Assembly (NCBI GenBank): GCA_965644315.1
Contig: CBFFRQ010000074.1
Location: forward strand, 1 to 64,000
From: Caecitellus pseudoparvulus
Taxonomy: Eukaryota > Bigyra: Bicosoecida
Direction: 5' to 3'
DNA: 64,000 nucleotides
Position numbers and translations under genes: made by a program. Below are positions 1-10,656 of this stretch, piece after piece. The notes under the pieces were generated by a model, which did no database searches, was not told the origin of the DNA, and saw only the letters and a list, made by a program, of their open reading frames with translations. The first letter of the stretch is position 1, and each line of letters starts with the position of its first letter.

Positions 1-3000
1 GGAAGTGGATGTGCACGCCGCCGATGGGGATGGACCTGAGGCCGCCTTCAGAAAGGCATGTGCCAATGGCCACACAGACGTTGTGCGTGACCTGCTTGGC
101 CTGACTGGGGCGCGGGAAGTGGATGTGCACGCAGCATGCTGGAGCAGACCTGAGGCCGGCTTCCGGAAGGCATGCAAGGCTGGCCACCTCGATATTGTGC
201 GTGACCTGCTTGGCCTGACTGGGGCGCGGGAAGTGGATGTGCATGCAGGGGATAGGCGTGGACCTGAGGCCGGTTTCCGATGGGCATGCCGCAATGGCCA
301 CACAGACATCGTGCGTGAGCTGCTGGCTCTGACTGGGGCGCGGGCAGTGGATGTGCACGCGGCGGCATGGGGTAGACCTGAGGCCGCCTTTAGGGGGGCA
401 TGCGCTAATGGCCACACAGATATCGTGCGTGAGCTGCTGGGCCTCACTGGGGCGCGGGAGGTGGATGTGCATGCGGCGGATGGGGATGGACCTGAGGCCG
501 CTTTCCGAGAGGCATGCGCCAATGGCCACACAGACATCGTGCGTAAGCTGCTGGCCCTGACTGGGGCGCGGGAAATCGATGTGCACGCCGCGGATAGACA
601 TGGACCTGAGGCTGCCTTCCGAAACGCATGCGCTAATGGCCACACAGACATTGTGCGTGACCTGCTGGTCATGACTGGGGTGCGGGAAGTGGATGTGCAC
701 GCGGCATGTTGGAGCAGACCTGAGGCCGGCTTCCGGAAGGCATGCGAGTGTGGCTACGCAGCCATTGTGAGCCAGCTGCCAGGGCTTACTGGAGCACGAG
801 CAGTGGATGTGCATGCATCATGTTGGAGTAGACACGAGGCTGCCTTCCGAGAGGCATGTGCCAATGGCCACACAGACATCATGCGTGAGCTGCTGGCCCT
901 GACTGGGGTGCGGGAAATCGATGTGCACGCCGCGGATAGACATGGACCTGAGGCCGCCTTCCGAGAGGCATGCGCCAATGGCCACACAGACATTGTGCGT
1001 GACCTGCTGGCCCTGACTGGGGTGCGGGAAGTGGATGTGCACGCCGCGGATGGGGATGGACCTGAGGCCGCCTTCCGAGATGCATGCGCAAATGGCCACA
1101 CAGACATTGTGCGTGACCTGCTGGTCATGACTGGGGTGCGGGAAGTAGATGTGCATGCGGCGGATGAGGAGGGTCCTGAGGCTGCCTTCCGAAACGCATG
1201 CGCCAATGGCCACACAGACATTGTGCGTGACCTGCTGGTCATGACTGGGGTGCGGGAAGTAGATGTGCACGCGACGAATAGACATGGACCTGAGGCTGCC
1301 TTCCGGAAGGCATGCGCCAATGGCCACACAGACATTGTGCGTGAGCTGCTGGCCCTGACTGGGGTGCGGGAAATCGATGTGCACGCCGCGGATAGACATG
1401 GACCTGAGGCCGCCTTCCGATACGCATGCGCTAATGGCCACACAGACATTGTGCGTGACCTGCTGGGTCTGACTGGGGCGCGGGAAATCGATGTGCACGC
1501 CGCGGATAGACATGGACCTGAGGCTGCCTTCCGAGATGCATGCGCTAATGGCCACACAGACATTGTGCGTGACCTGCTGGTCATGACTGGGGTGCGGGAA
1601 GTAGATGTGCATGCGGCGGATGAGGAGGGTCCTGAGGCTGCCTTCCGAAACGCATGCGCCAATGGCCACACAGACATTGTGCGTGACCTGCTGGTCATGA
1701 CTGGGGTGCGGGAAGTGGATGTGCATGCGACGAATAGACATGGACCTGAGGCCGCCTTCCGAGGGGCATGCACCAGGGGCCACACAGACATCGTGCGTGA
1801 CCTGCTGGCCCTGACTGGGGCGCGGGCAGTTGATGTGCACGCGGCGGGTGGGGATGGATCTGAGGCCGCCTTCCGATACGCATGCTTCATGGGCCACACA
1901 GACATTGTGCGTGACCTGCTTGGCCTGACTGGAGCGCGGACAGTTGATGTGCATGCGGCGGATGAGGAGGGTCCTGAGGCTGCCTTCCGTTGGGCATGCG
2001 CAAATGGCCACACAGACATTGTGCGTGACCTGCTTGGCCTGACTGGAGCGCGGACAGTTGATGTGCATGCGGCAGATGAGGATGGACCTGAGGCTGCCTT
2101 TCGATACGCATGCGCCAATGGCCACACAGACATCATGCGTGACCTGCTGGCCCTGACTGGGGCGCAGGCAGTTGATGTGCACGCCGCGGATGGGGATGGA
2201 CCTGAGGCCGCCTTCCGACGGGCATGCCGCAATGGCCACACAGACATCATGCGTGACCTGCTGGCCCTGACTGGGGCGCAGGCAGTGGATGTGCACGCCG
2301 CCGATGGGGATGGACCTGAGGCCGCCTTCAGAAAGGCATGCTTCATAGGCCACACAGACATCGTGCGTGACCTGCTTGGCCTGACTGGGGCGCGGGAAGT
2401 GGACGTGCACGCCGCGAATGGGAGTGGACCTGAGGCTGCCTTCCGAAACGCATGCTTCATGGGCCACAAAGACATCGTGCGTGACCTGCTGGCCCTGACT
2501 GGGGCGCGGGCAGTTGATGTGCACGCGGCGGATGGGGATGGACCTGAGGCCGCCTTCCGAGAGGCATGCGCCAATGGCCACACAGACATTGTGCGTGACC
2601 TGCTTGGTCTGACTGGGGCGCGGGCAGTGGATGTGCACGCCGCGGATGGGAGTGGACCTGAAGCGGCCTTCCGAAACTCATGCGAGTATGGCCACAAAGA
2701 CATTGTGCGTGAGCTGCTGGCCCTGACTGGGGCGCGGGCAGTTGATGTGCACGCGGCGAATGGGAGTGGACCTGAGGCTGCCTTTCAAGTTGCATGCAAG
2801 GCTGGCCACCTCGACATCGTGCGTGACCTGCTGGGTCTGACTGGGGCGCGGGCAGTTGATGTGCACGCGGCAGATGAGGATGGACCTGAGGCCGCCTTCC
2901 GAGGGGCATGTGCCAACGGCCGCACAGACGTCGTGCGTGAGCTGCTGGCCCTCACTGGTCAACGAGCGATCCCAGCTCATATGTGGCAACAAAGAGAGGA

Positions 3001-3679
3001 CTTCGTCGCGCAAGCTGCGCGTGATGCAGTGTGGACTGGCACCAGCACTCGACCAGCGCGACGAGCTTTGCTGTTGATGAGATCTAGTGCTGCGAGGCAG
3101 GCGCGAGGAGAGGTCCGACTTCTTCACCTCGCCACGCTCTTCCCTCTCGCTCTCTTTCAAAGTCCCCCAGCACTCGTAAAGTGTCCTGCAGTGAGGATCA
3201 GCACTCTGTTTCCATTCTTGAACTGCATTAAAGACTTGCTTTTGCCCAGTACTTTGAACTTGGTATTCTGCAGTCTTTCAAGGCACGCCAACCATGTGGA
3301 GTGCACACATGTTCTCATTGCCAAACACCCCCAAGTAGCTTGGAACGTCACAGAGACGTGGATCGTGCAAGCCAGCATCATCGCATTTGTCCATCGCTGT
3401 GCAGTACACAAAGAAGAGCTCCACATCTTCTGGTCGAGAGATGGAGTCAATGAAGGTGGCAGCGCGTCGCCCATCTTCGCTACAGGATCCGGCGCTGACC
3501 GTCGAGGCCTCCGCTTCAGCCTCCAGCACTTTGCGCAAATGCTCTTGCAGTTCCGACCTGTGCTTAGGGTCCACAATTTCAGGCCGCATGCTGAGCACAG
3601 GTTGACCACCTTCGTTCCTGCGGATGTGGCCTGGGACAGCAACTGGGACGCCAAAGCTCCACAGAACACTGCTCGCTAA
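1..3679 (+). CDS. Ankyrin-repeat protein with 26 near-identical repeats (5' end missing, 3' end uncertain)
   Basis: The frame is open from the left edge, so the N terminus is missing. From about 5 to 2968 it consists of 26 tandem units of exactly 38 residues. The core pattern is GPEAAFRxACANGHTDIVRD, then LLxLTGxREVDVHA. The ankyrin hallmarks are visible: an AxxNGH turn, the TDIVRDLL helix and the beta-turn DVHAAD. Ankyrin repeats normally mediate protein-protein contacts; no enzymatic domain is seen. After the repeats a basic tail (REDFVAQAARDAVW and onward) continues to a stop at 3679. That tail overlaps antisense the last ~400 bp of the minus-strand NTPase gene, whose own C terminus looks like genuine coding sequence. 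The true stop of this gene may therefore lie earlier, through an unrecognised intron. The repeat assignment is firm; the gene ends are not. Confidence 0.85.
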   Translation, partial: EVDVHAADGDGPEAAFRKACANGHTDVVRDLLGLTGAREVDVHAACWSRPEAGFRKACKAGHLDIVRDLLGLTGAREVDVHAGDRRGPEAGFRWACRNGHTDIVRELLALTGARAVDVHAAAWGRPEAAFRGACANGHTDIVRELLGLTGAREVDVHAADGDGPEAAFREACANGHTDIVRKLLALTGAREIDVHAADRHGPEAAFRNACANGHTDIVRDLLVMTGVREVDVHAACWSRPEAGFRKACECGYAAIVSQLPGLTGARAVDVHASCWSRHEAAFREACANGHTDIMRELLALTGVREIDVHAADRHGPEAAFREACANGHTDIVRDLLALTGVREVDVHAADGDGPEAAFRDACANGHTDIVRDLLVMTGVREVDVHAADEEGPEAAFRNACANGHTDIVRDLLVMTGVREVDVHATNRHGPEAAFRKACANGHTDIVRELLALTGVREIDVHAADRHGPEAAFRYACANGHTDIVRDLLGLTGAREIDVHAADRHGPEAAFRDACANGHTDIVRDLLVMTGVREVDVHAADEEGPEAAFRNACANGHTDIVRDLLVMTGVREVDVHATNRHGPEAAFRGACTRGHTDIVRDLLALTGARAVDVHAAGGDGSEAAFRYACFMGHTDIVRDLLGLTGARTVDVHAADEEGPEAAFRWACANGHTDIVRDLLGLTGARTVDVHAADEDGPEAAFRYACANGHTDIMRDLLALTGAQAVDVHAADGDGPEAAFRRACRNGHTDIMRDLLALTGAQAVDVHAADGDGPEAAFRKACFIGHTDIVRDLLGLTGAREVDVHAANGSGPEAAFRNACFMGHKDIVRDLLALTGARAVDVHAADGDGPEAAFREACANGHTDIVRDLLGLTGARAVDVHAADGSGPEAAFRNSCEYGHKDIVRELLALTGARAVDVHAANGSGPEAAFQVACKAGHLDIVRDLLGLTGARAVDVHAADEDGPEAAFRGACANGRTDVVRELLALTGQRAIPAHMWQQREDFVAQAARDAVWTGTSTRPARRALLLMRSSAARQARGEVRLLHLATLFPLALFQSPPALVKCPAVRISTLFPFLNCIKDLLLPSTLNLVFCSLSRHANHVECTHVLIAKHPQVAWNVTETWIVQASIIAFVHRCAVHKEELHIFWSRDGVNEGGSASPIFATGSGADRRGLRFSLQHFAQMLLQFRPVLRVHNFRPHAEHRLTTFVPADVAWDSNWDAKAPQNTAR
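5..2968 (+). repeat. 114-bp tandem repeat array encoding ankyrin units
   Basis: The array has 26 head-to-tail copies with a constant 114-bp period. The anchor GTGGATGTGCACGC, or a one- or two-base variant, recurs exactly every 114 bp from position 6 to 2856. Many units differ at only a few bases, and some multi-unit blocks recur. For example, the blocks near 1020-1260 and 1540-1720 both carry the VMTGVREVDVHAADEEG unit. This points to recent expansion or gene conversion. Confidence 0.95.
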
Positions 3680-6600
3680 GCTTCCCAGCTTCGGCTCAGC
3701 ATGGCCCCATAGCTCTGCCCTCTCTCCACTGCTGCAGCTCAAGGCCATTGTTTGGGCGAGATGGCCAGGCTGGACATGCCAAGATTCATCTGCAATGAGC
3801 CTCAAGAAGCGCATGAGCGAGCCAGAGTTGAGGAGCTCTGCTGCCTCGACATCTCTGACGTCACTCTTCAAGTTCTGGAGAGGCTGGAGGTCGGTCTTGA
3901 ATGACAGTGGCGCTGTGGTCGTGACCAAGAAGCAGATTTGGAGTCTGTCGCGGCCATCCCGCTTGGCGCGACGAAAGACGACAAAGTCGAGGTTGGGGAA
4001 CGCCTCGTGCATCTGGACAGTGTGGACGCCGTCCACTGGGAGCCCATGCAGCGCAGCAATGTCGGTGAAGGCAACAGTGTTTATGCCCTTGTTATCTAGA
4101 CGGGGAGAGTCTCGCATACGGCGGAGCTGCAGGAACCCCGAGCATCGTTGGGGGGTGAGGGCCCAGTTGCCCAGCATCTGCTCTGGCGTCGGTCCGCCTG
4201 CAATGGACAGCTGGTCATACTGCCCACCGAACAGCCCCATCTTGAGGAGCATTGCAACACACATAGAATACTGCTGATCGTGTGCAAAGTCTGGCACAAC
4301 CGCAGCCAATTGCTGCATCGCTTGACTTAGCTCATCTTTGGCGTACAGGTACAGTTGCTTCTGACTTCTTTCGGTCTCGAGCAGGGCTTCAATCAATGTC
4401 TTGAAGCCTGTGTACGTCGAGCATTGTGTGTTGCCAGCGAGGTCCATGTCCAGCGGGTTCTTGCGTTGAAGAACGTAAAAGCTCATCAACATGCCAGCGC
4501 TCATCAGCTGCGGGTAGACAGTCGCATCTGCCCCTTTGGCAATGCGTTGCTTGACATGACGTGTCAGGAAACCACCCAAGCGGAGCGATTCGCCCTCGAC
4601 CAACTGTTTGAAATCCTCGACCACCTTGTCCTTGGTGTGCGAATGCAGGTCGCAGAGCGGTACAAGTTTAATCAGCATCCGGGGTTCTGCTGCAACATGC
4701 TTGACGAACTTGTGCAGCTTGGAGAGGACGTCGGGATCAGACGACAGATTCTTGTGGTATCTCCTTGACCACATGAAGTCAGTGACCGTTCCGACCGGCG
4801 TGTTTTCAAGCGTGTCTTCTTCATGCTTGCCAGGGCTCGTGTTTGGGGCCTGTCCACACAACAAGTGCATCGCCAAGTTGTGAGAGAAGTTTCCCAGTTC
4901 CATGAACGTGTTCCGCATGTCCGTACGAGGTGGAAACTTGAAGAACTCCTTCCTGTCTTTCTTTCCGAAATCGCTCAGACGGTGAACCTCTGGGCCGTAC
5001 GCAATCACTTTGTTGCATGGGTCAGCCCACGTCAGGAGCTGCTGCACCACTTGCCAATGTTTGGTATCCCTCGTGCCACGTTCCTCCAGCAGCTCCTCGT
5101 GAAGGAAGAATGCGTTCTTAACAATCATCATTCGGGGCGGGGCTCCGGTTTCGCCTCGTTTAGCAGTGTAGTGTCCCTTGGTTGGGTGGAGCAGCTTTGC
5201 CAACGCCCGCCAGCGCGTCGCGCTGTTCTCCAACTCCCCAAACAGTGAATGCAGCTCTTCACTGACAAGCGCCTCCCCGCATGAGTACCCAAGGCCAAAT
5301 TCAGCCAGATGGCTGCCCAGGGACAGCATGCTGCGAGACAGAGAGCATGCAGATGGAAAGAACAACAGGTCACCACCGGCTCCCACAGTGAGCATCAAAG
5401 CGAGAGCTTGCAAAGTCGCAGTTTTGCCAGAGCCAACAGGGCCAGTGACCAACAGCCCGTGTCTGTCGGGTTTGGGAAGTTCTATTGCTCTGGACAGGAT
5501 CTGTGCTCGTTGGGGTGTCAGGACAAAAGTCATGAGCCCCAAGCGGTTGGAGCGGCCTGCGTACTCCTTGCTGTCCCATACAACTCCGCCAAAACCAACG
5601 GGGAGAGGACGAAGATTAAAGTCGCCTTCAGAATAGGCGACGCGGCAAGAATCATTTCCTCCATACGGGTGAGAGGGAAAGAATTCCGAGTACGGCAACC
5701 GCAGCACCACAGCCTCCAGTTTGCCATCCACGACTACAGGTTGGCAGCCAGGAGTCCACAGGTCGCCGAGCTCATCCGCCAAACCCTCGGCAAGGTGGTT
5801 TGGTGTAGGATCTGCACTTTCTGGATCGGTGAGCATGCTGAGCTTGTGCAGGAGGGGCCAAGCTTTGGGGTCACGGGCGAGGAACGCTTGCTCTGTGTCG
5901 CGCAGCCAGCCGAAGTTGTCCCGGATCATGTCCAGTTCAGCCACGCCAAGCCCTTCGAACAGTCTGCTGACATCCTCTTTCGAGCAACCAAGTATCTGCA
6001 GGGCCGGGGGCACTTGCAGCTCGCTTGGGCTTTCTCCTGACAGGCTTGCCTGGATCAGCGCTCGCAGGGTGACTGCGGAGTTTGCCACAGTCGGAGCTGG
6101 GTACAAAGTACTCCAGCTCCACTTGTTGCATGGCTGTTGCCTGGCAGGCTTCAAGTGGTTGCGAATAAACGTTTTCCACAGGTCAGGGCTCACGCTGTGT
6201 GGCCCACTGTCAGAAGCAGCGGCCAGCTCAGAAAGCGACCTCCAGCCACCGTTCCGAAGGCAATGTTGGAGTGTGTCGAGGAAGCGAGCACCAATTAATC
6301 CTCCAACATCTGGGGGAGCAAAGAGGCGGAAAGCTGCGCCCAGTACGTTCGGATCCAGAAGGGGGAGGACGTGGGAGACGCCTCCCGGTGCCTGTACGTT
6401 CCGAGAAGCTGGGTGTACGGGAGCGTGCTGCGCTGGGCATTGCTGGCACACGCACCGGGCTGTGAACGAATGCGTGCTTGACAGTTAGCTTTGCTGCATC
6501 ACAGCAAGAACTTGCGTCCAGCTTGGACAGTGCCTCTTTCAGCCTTTCTTGCCCGCCCAAGCCGTATTTGGCGGCACACTCAAGCACGGCGGCTTGGTCA

Positions 6601-7369
6601 ACACCGTGCATGCTCGCGAGCTCTGCAGCATACAGGGCAGCGCGTCGAGCTGCAGGCTGTAGGTTCATGAATGCCTCCGTGTTGAATGCTGGAGTCTCTG
6701 CGTTGTGCGGCTCCCTTGTGCCGCAAGGTTCAGCCATAGGGCTCGAGTCCCACAGCACAGCTCCGTCTGGCCCAAGGAAGGCTAACAAACACGCCTCCAG
6801 CCCGCCCAACGCTGCCACGAGGGATGTGTTTACGGTGTCATGGCACATCACGCTCCCGATGAAGGCTGGTGACATCAGCTCGCATGCAGCATCAATGCAC
6901 GGGGGTGCGGCCTGTGCACAAACAAACACACCCGCCGCTCGTGACGCTCGCCATCCCCAAGTCGCGCTCAACGCGACGCACGCACCTCGCACTCCGCCAA
7001 CACGCCCAGCGCCACCTCCACAGCTTGACCGTCTGCCGCACTCGACTCCAGCGCATCCACTGCGCCCGCCAGACGCAACTGGTCACTTCCGCTCAGGGCT
7101 CCCCACCACGATACACCCTCCAGCCGTGCCCGCCACACCCCGCCCCCCTCGCCGCTCGCAGCCTCGCCCTGCCCACTGCCCGCCACACTGCTCAGTGACA
7201 AGCGAGCAGTGAGCACTGCTAAGGGGTGCGGCGCGGGCAGGAGTGCCGGCACAGCTGCTGGTGTGGCTGCGCCAACTTCCGCCCTGCCACCACGCAGGCA
7301 CCGCCAGCGCGGCCGCCCTGCAGCCTGACATGCCCTCACAAGTCTTGCAGTGTGCAACATGATTGGCAT
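3278..7369 (-). CDS. P-loop NTPase of a modular accessory family, candidate nuclease-like C terminus
   Basis: Proposed exons are 7369..6986, 6911..6456 and 6391..3278. Introns are 74 and 64 nt, GT-AG and phase 0, giving about 1317 aa. A Walker A motif GPVGSGKT lies near residue 596; a convincing Walker B acid pair is not obvious. Exon 2 ends in KHAFVHSP, the same module end seen in the paralogue at 8147-10274. Near residue 1080 the segment LDFVVF, a charged turn and LQICFLVTTT resembles the core strands of PD-(D/E)XK-type nuclease folds. That is only a pattern impression. The overall plan of helical modules, NTPase and possible nuclease recalls Crinkler-type proteins, but no header domain was recognised. 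The start is the first Met conserved in both paralogues and is uncertain. The C terminus overlaps the ankyrin frame antisense. Confidence 0.65.
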
Positions 7370-7490
7370 GGGTGTGAAGTGCCTCCCCTGCAGTGCGGGG
7401 AGGAGGCGCGATTGCAGGCGGTGTTGTTGTGTCTTGAGGCACTCTTTGCCAGTGAGTCACAGGTGAAACGCAAGGCCTTCCGCTTCTGAC
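6890..7490. repeat. Segmental duplication, copy 1 (first exon, intron 1 and 5' leader)
   Basis: This ~600-bp block closely matches 9795-10390. It covers the start of exon 2, the 74-nt intron, all of the 128-codon first exon and about 120 bp upstream of the start codon. Most differences in exon 1 are scattered substitutions that keep one frame open at identical length in both copies. That frame is therefore taken as coding. Confidence 0.9.
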
Positions 7491-8146
7491 AGTACGGCAG
7501 GCTGCAGGGCCGCGCAACGCCGCAAGCACATGGCGATTCTTGTCATTTTTCGTGGTGAGTGGTGTTCATGTGGACCACCTTGACACACAGTTGGCTGCTG
7601 TGGAGCGCTCCCCTGGTCGTACGGACTGAGCATAGTGGCAGTTCCACGCATGGTGGCAGTTCCACGCACGTGGGCAAGCCTGGAGGCTGCATTTTCGAGT
7701 ACGTGCAAAGGCATGGTAAGGTGGCAATAAAGTGCGACTCTTTTGCGCTACAAGCGATACGTGCTCCACGCAGCCCAGCGCCAATCTGCGCGTGCCCCAT
7801 GACCAAGGACACACGGATTGATATTGGCGGGTGCCATCAAGCGGTATGAATGCAGAAGTCGGTTCCATTTCCTTGAAGGCCTGTAGAATCAGTGAACGCC
7901 ATCCGGGGATGCAGGCGCCGTTCACGGATAGTCATCACTCCCACCTGCCCCGCAAGAATGCCGTGCGGTTCACTCAGCAGAGCAGCGCGGACCAACACAT
8001 GCGTTGACAGCAGCGAAAGGGTTGTCAGTGCCCACTTCCTTCCACAATACTCTGCTCTTTGCCACCACTTGGATAGGCTATCGTTGCACCAAGGGGCTAC
8101 AATGTGCGCTGTGAACGCCGACCCCTAGCCCTCACGTGCATCTACG
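7370..8146. other. Intergenic region between the two paralogues
   Basis: No credible gene was seen; short frames on both strands lack recognisable sequence or composition. The right-hand part of the duplicated block and the leader hairpin occupy 7370-7490. A 16-bp direct repeat (GTGGCAGTTCCACGCA) occurs twice, at 7635-7650 and 7653-7668. The region should contain the promoter of the NTPase gene and the 3' UTR of its paralogue. Confidence 0.5.
7382..7403 (-). other. Conserved 5'-leader hairpin (copy 1)
   Basis: A perfect 7-bp inverted repeat, CCTCCCC at 7382-7388 and GGGGAGG at 7397-7403, flanks an 8-nt loop. It lies 13-34 nt upstream of the chosen start. The same hairpin is preserved in the duplicated copy at 10287-10308. 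It could act in the mRNA leader; no function is known. Confidence 0.5.
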
Positions 8147-10274
8147 CTAGCCTCCGCGCAATGCATGCTTGAACTTTACGAGAAAATCGTTCCAAGTGTG
8201 GTACTCCTTCACGTAGACCGGGGGAAAGCGGTCGTTTGGGGCCGCCTCAATCCCATCGATGCTCCTTCTCATGCAAAAGTGCAGGAAGCCCTGCAGGTCT
8301 TTGCCTCCAGCGCCTTCAATGGTTTCAGACTCCCAGAACTTGCAAACAGTCCTCAACACCTGCTGCGTAAGCAGTGCCTGCACCGTTTCCGCATTCACCG
8401 ATCCCTGCGAAAGGAGCATTCGCTGATGTTCCAGCTGCGGAAGCCACGCGAGTTGCACAGCCCTGGCTCACGCACCGCTGTCTGCACAAAAGCGTGCTTC
8501 GCCATGAGCACCAAATTTTCGGCGAATGATGAGTTTTCCAGATTCGCGATCGCTTCGGCGACGCGTTTCCTCTCTGGCTCCGGGAGTCGTTGCAGGGTTG
8601 GGTGCAGCAAGGCTTCAACATCTGGCCGAACTTGAGCAGCTCTGACCGTCACCCAAGCCCACTTTACCTGAAGGTCAATATATTCCCTGCTCCACCGCCC
8701 CCGAAACCAGTCGGGATCAGCTCCATCAATCGAGAATGCAAGCGTTCCGTGCATGTCATGCAGGAGACGCCCAAGGTCAACGCTGAATACATGCTTAAAA
8801 AGCTCGACCAGTCCCGGATCCACATCCCCAAACGGCGCCTTGAAGTCAACCAGTCTTGCCAGTGAGGAGAGCACTTCGGGGTGGAATACTTGCTCCAGTG
8901 TCTCAACATTCACTGTCCCCTGCGAGCGAAGCAGTGCAGCAATCCTGCGGCACACTGCGAGCGTGTCGTGGCAAGTCGCAACGCACTGGAGTCTGCACGA
9001 AGGCCAACTTCGCCATGAGCGTGGCTGACTTGTGTTCTCCTGATTCTTCCATGGCTGCAATTGCTTTGGCAGCCCGTGTCCGTTCTGGCTCTTGAAGTCG
9101 CTGGAGGGCTGGCTCCAGCTGGGCTTCAACCTCTGATCGTATTTGTGCAGCTCTGATTCTCGCCCATCGATCCTTCAGCTCTTCAGACAGAGTGTGTTCA
9201 ACAAACGAATCCCAATACTCTCCAATGGGCTTAGGTGGCGCAACGAAAGCCCCAAGGTGAATCTCAGCGAGTAGCTCAGTGAGGCTCTTCCCTGAACAGT
9301 GGACCCGCAGATCCCGAAAGAACTTGTCCACGATGTCAGAGTTGGAATGCTTTTCAAAGCAAGAAGGCAAACCATCCAGCACGTCATAAGAAAGGAGCAC
9401 ACAAAGGACCTCCTCATCCAGCGGCTCCTGTGGCACGGTTGGTCCTGGAGGAATGCCCTCGGTAGCGAGAACGGTGCAAGTGTCGCCTCACTCCACACCT
9501 TCTCGTCGTGAAGAGCCTGGCGCATCCGCGATAACATTGCTTCATAACGAGATAGCTTCCTGCGGGGAGATCTTCGTCGCGAGAGCAACAAACTTTGGCG
9601 AAGCAACGCATCAACCTTCGCCTGGCCAGGATGCCGCACGGGCTGCGATGCGTCGCCGTACAGATCTGGCGTGCCTGCGAGGCAAGTGCCCACAAACAGC
9701 CGAAGATCATCCTCCCATCCAGAGGAGCGGCCGTAAGCTGAAAAGGCTTGGGAGTACAGCTGAACCCTGGAAGGCTCCAAGGTGAGGAGAGCAGCATCAA
9801 TGCACGGGGGTGCGGCCTGCGCACAAGCATTCACACCCGCCGCTCGTGACGCTCGCCATCCCCAAGTCGCGCTCAAGGCGACGCACGCACCTCACAACCC
9901 ATCAACACACCCAGCGCCACCTCCACAGCTTGACCGTCTGCCGCACTCGACTTCAGCGCATCCACAGCACCCGCCAGCCGCCTCTGGTCACTTCCGCTCA
10001 GGACTGCCCACCACGAAACATCCTGCAGCCGCGCCCGCCACGCCCCGCCCTCCTCACCACTCACAGTCTCGCCCTGCCCACTGCCCGCCACACTGCTCAG
10101 TGGCAGGCGAGCAGTGAGCACCGCTGCGGGGTGCGGCGCGGGCAGGACCGCCGGCACACCTGCTGGTGTGGCTGCGCCAACTTCCGCCCTGCCACCACGC
10201 AGGCGCCGCCAGCGCGGCCGCCCTGCAGCCTGGCATGCCCTCACAAGCTTTGTCGTATGCAGCATGGTTGGCAT
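8147..10274 (-). CDS. Modular accessory protein, paralogue lacking the NTPase domain
   Basis: Proposed exons are 10274..9891, 9816..9499, 9427..8987, 8919..8476 and 8404..8147. All four introns are 67-74 nt, GT-AG and phase 0; the product is 614 aa. Exon 1 is 128 codons, exactly as in the paralogue at 3278-7369. Exons 3 and 4 (147 and 148 codons) are copies of one module with a WxxxRAAQxRxEVEAxLxPxLQRL helix and the ending MAKxAFVQT. Exon 5 begins like exon 4 (GSVNAET against GTVNVET) and stops early as a truncated module. No P-loop is present. Function is unknown. The all-helical, Leu/Glu/Arg-rich modules suggest a scaffold. Exon boundaries are well supported by frame and splice consensus; the start codon is less certain. 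Confidence 0.65.
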
Positions 10275-10390
10275 GGGTGTGAAGTGCCTCCCCTGCAGTG
10301 CGGGGAGGAGGTGTCGGTGCCGGTGTTGTTGTGTCTAGAGGCACTCTTTGCCAGCGAGTCACAGGTGAAACGCAGGGAGGACACTCAATG
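9795..10390. repeat. Segmental duplication, copy 2
   Basis: This is the partner of 6890-7490. The first exon has the same length, the 74-nt intron sits at the same position, and the leader hairpin (10287-10293 with 10302-10308) is preserved. Similarity fades just outside the block. Confidence 0.9.
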
Positions 10391-10656
10391 TACGTGCGTC
10401 CTTTGTGGCCAGCCTCAAAAATCAGGAGATCCCTTGGCATACCAAGCCGCTTCCTCGTCTCACTGCAGGAGGACACAAGTGCGCCCCATTCTCGGCCTGC
10501 TCCTGCCAGTTTCACAGATGCGGCAAGCTTTCTCCACACCAACCACTGCGGCGTGGTGGCCCCACGCACTGGCATTCAGCAGCCAATGTCACATCATGCT
10601 CCAGACTTGATCAAAGGTGTGTCTTTACTTCCTGGGCCCCCCTTCCACCCCCAGCC
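10275..10656. other. Divergent intergenic region between the modular gene and the helicase
   Basis: It carries the 5' leader of the minus-strand modular gene, including the conserved hairpin near 10287-10308, and the upstream region of the plus-strand helicase. No further gene or clear promoter element was seen. Confidence 0.5.

Noticed and set aside
754-2703. Long minus-strand frames opposite the ankyrin array
   Set aside because: They mirror the 114-bp repeat and have no recognisable fold. The plus frame gives clear ankyrin motifs.
7274-7284. CAACTTCCGCC in both duplicated first exons as further promoter-motif copies
   Set aside because: It is antisense to the genes, inside coding sequence, and differs from CAATTTCCGC at a central base. 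It is shared only because the exon is duplicated.
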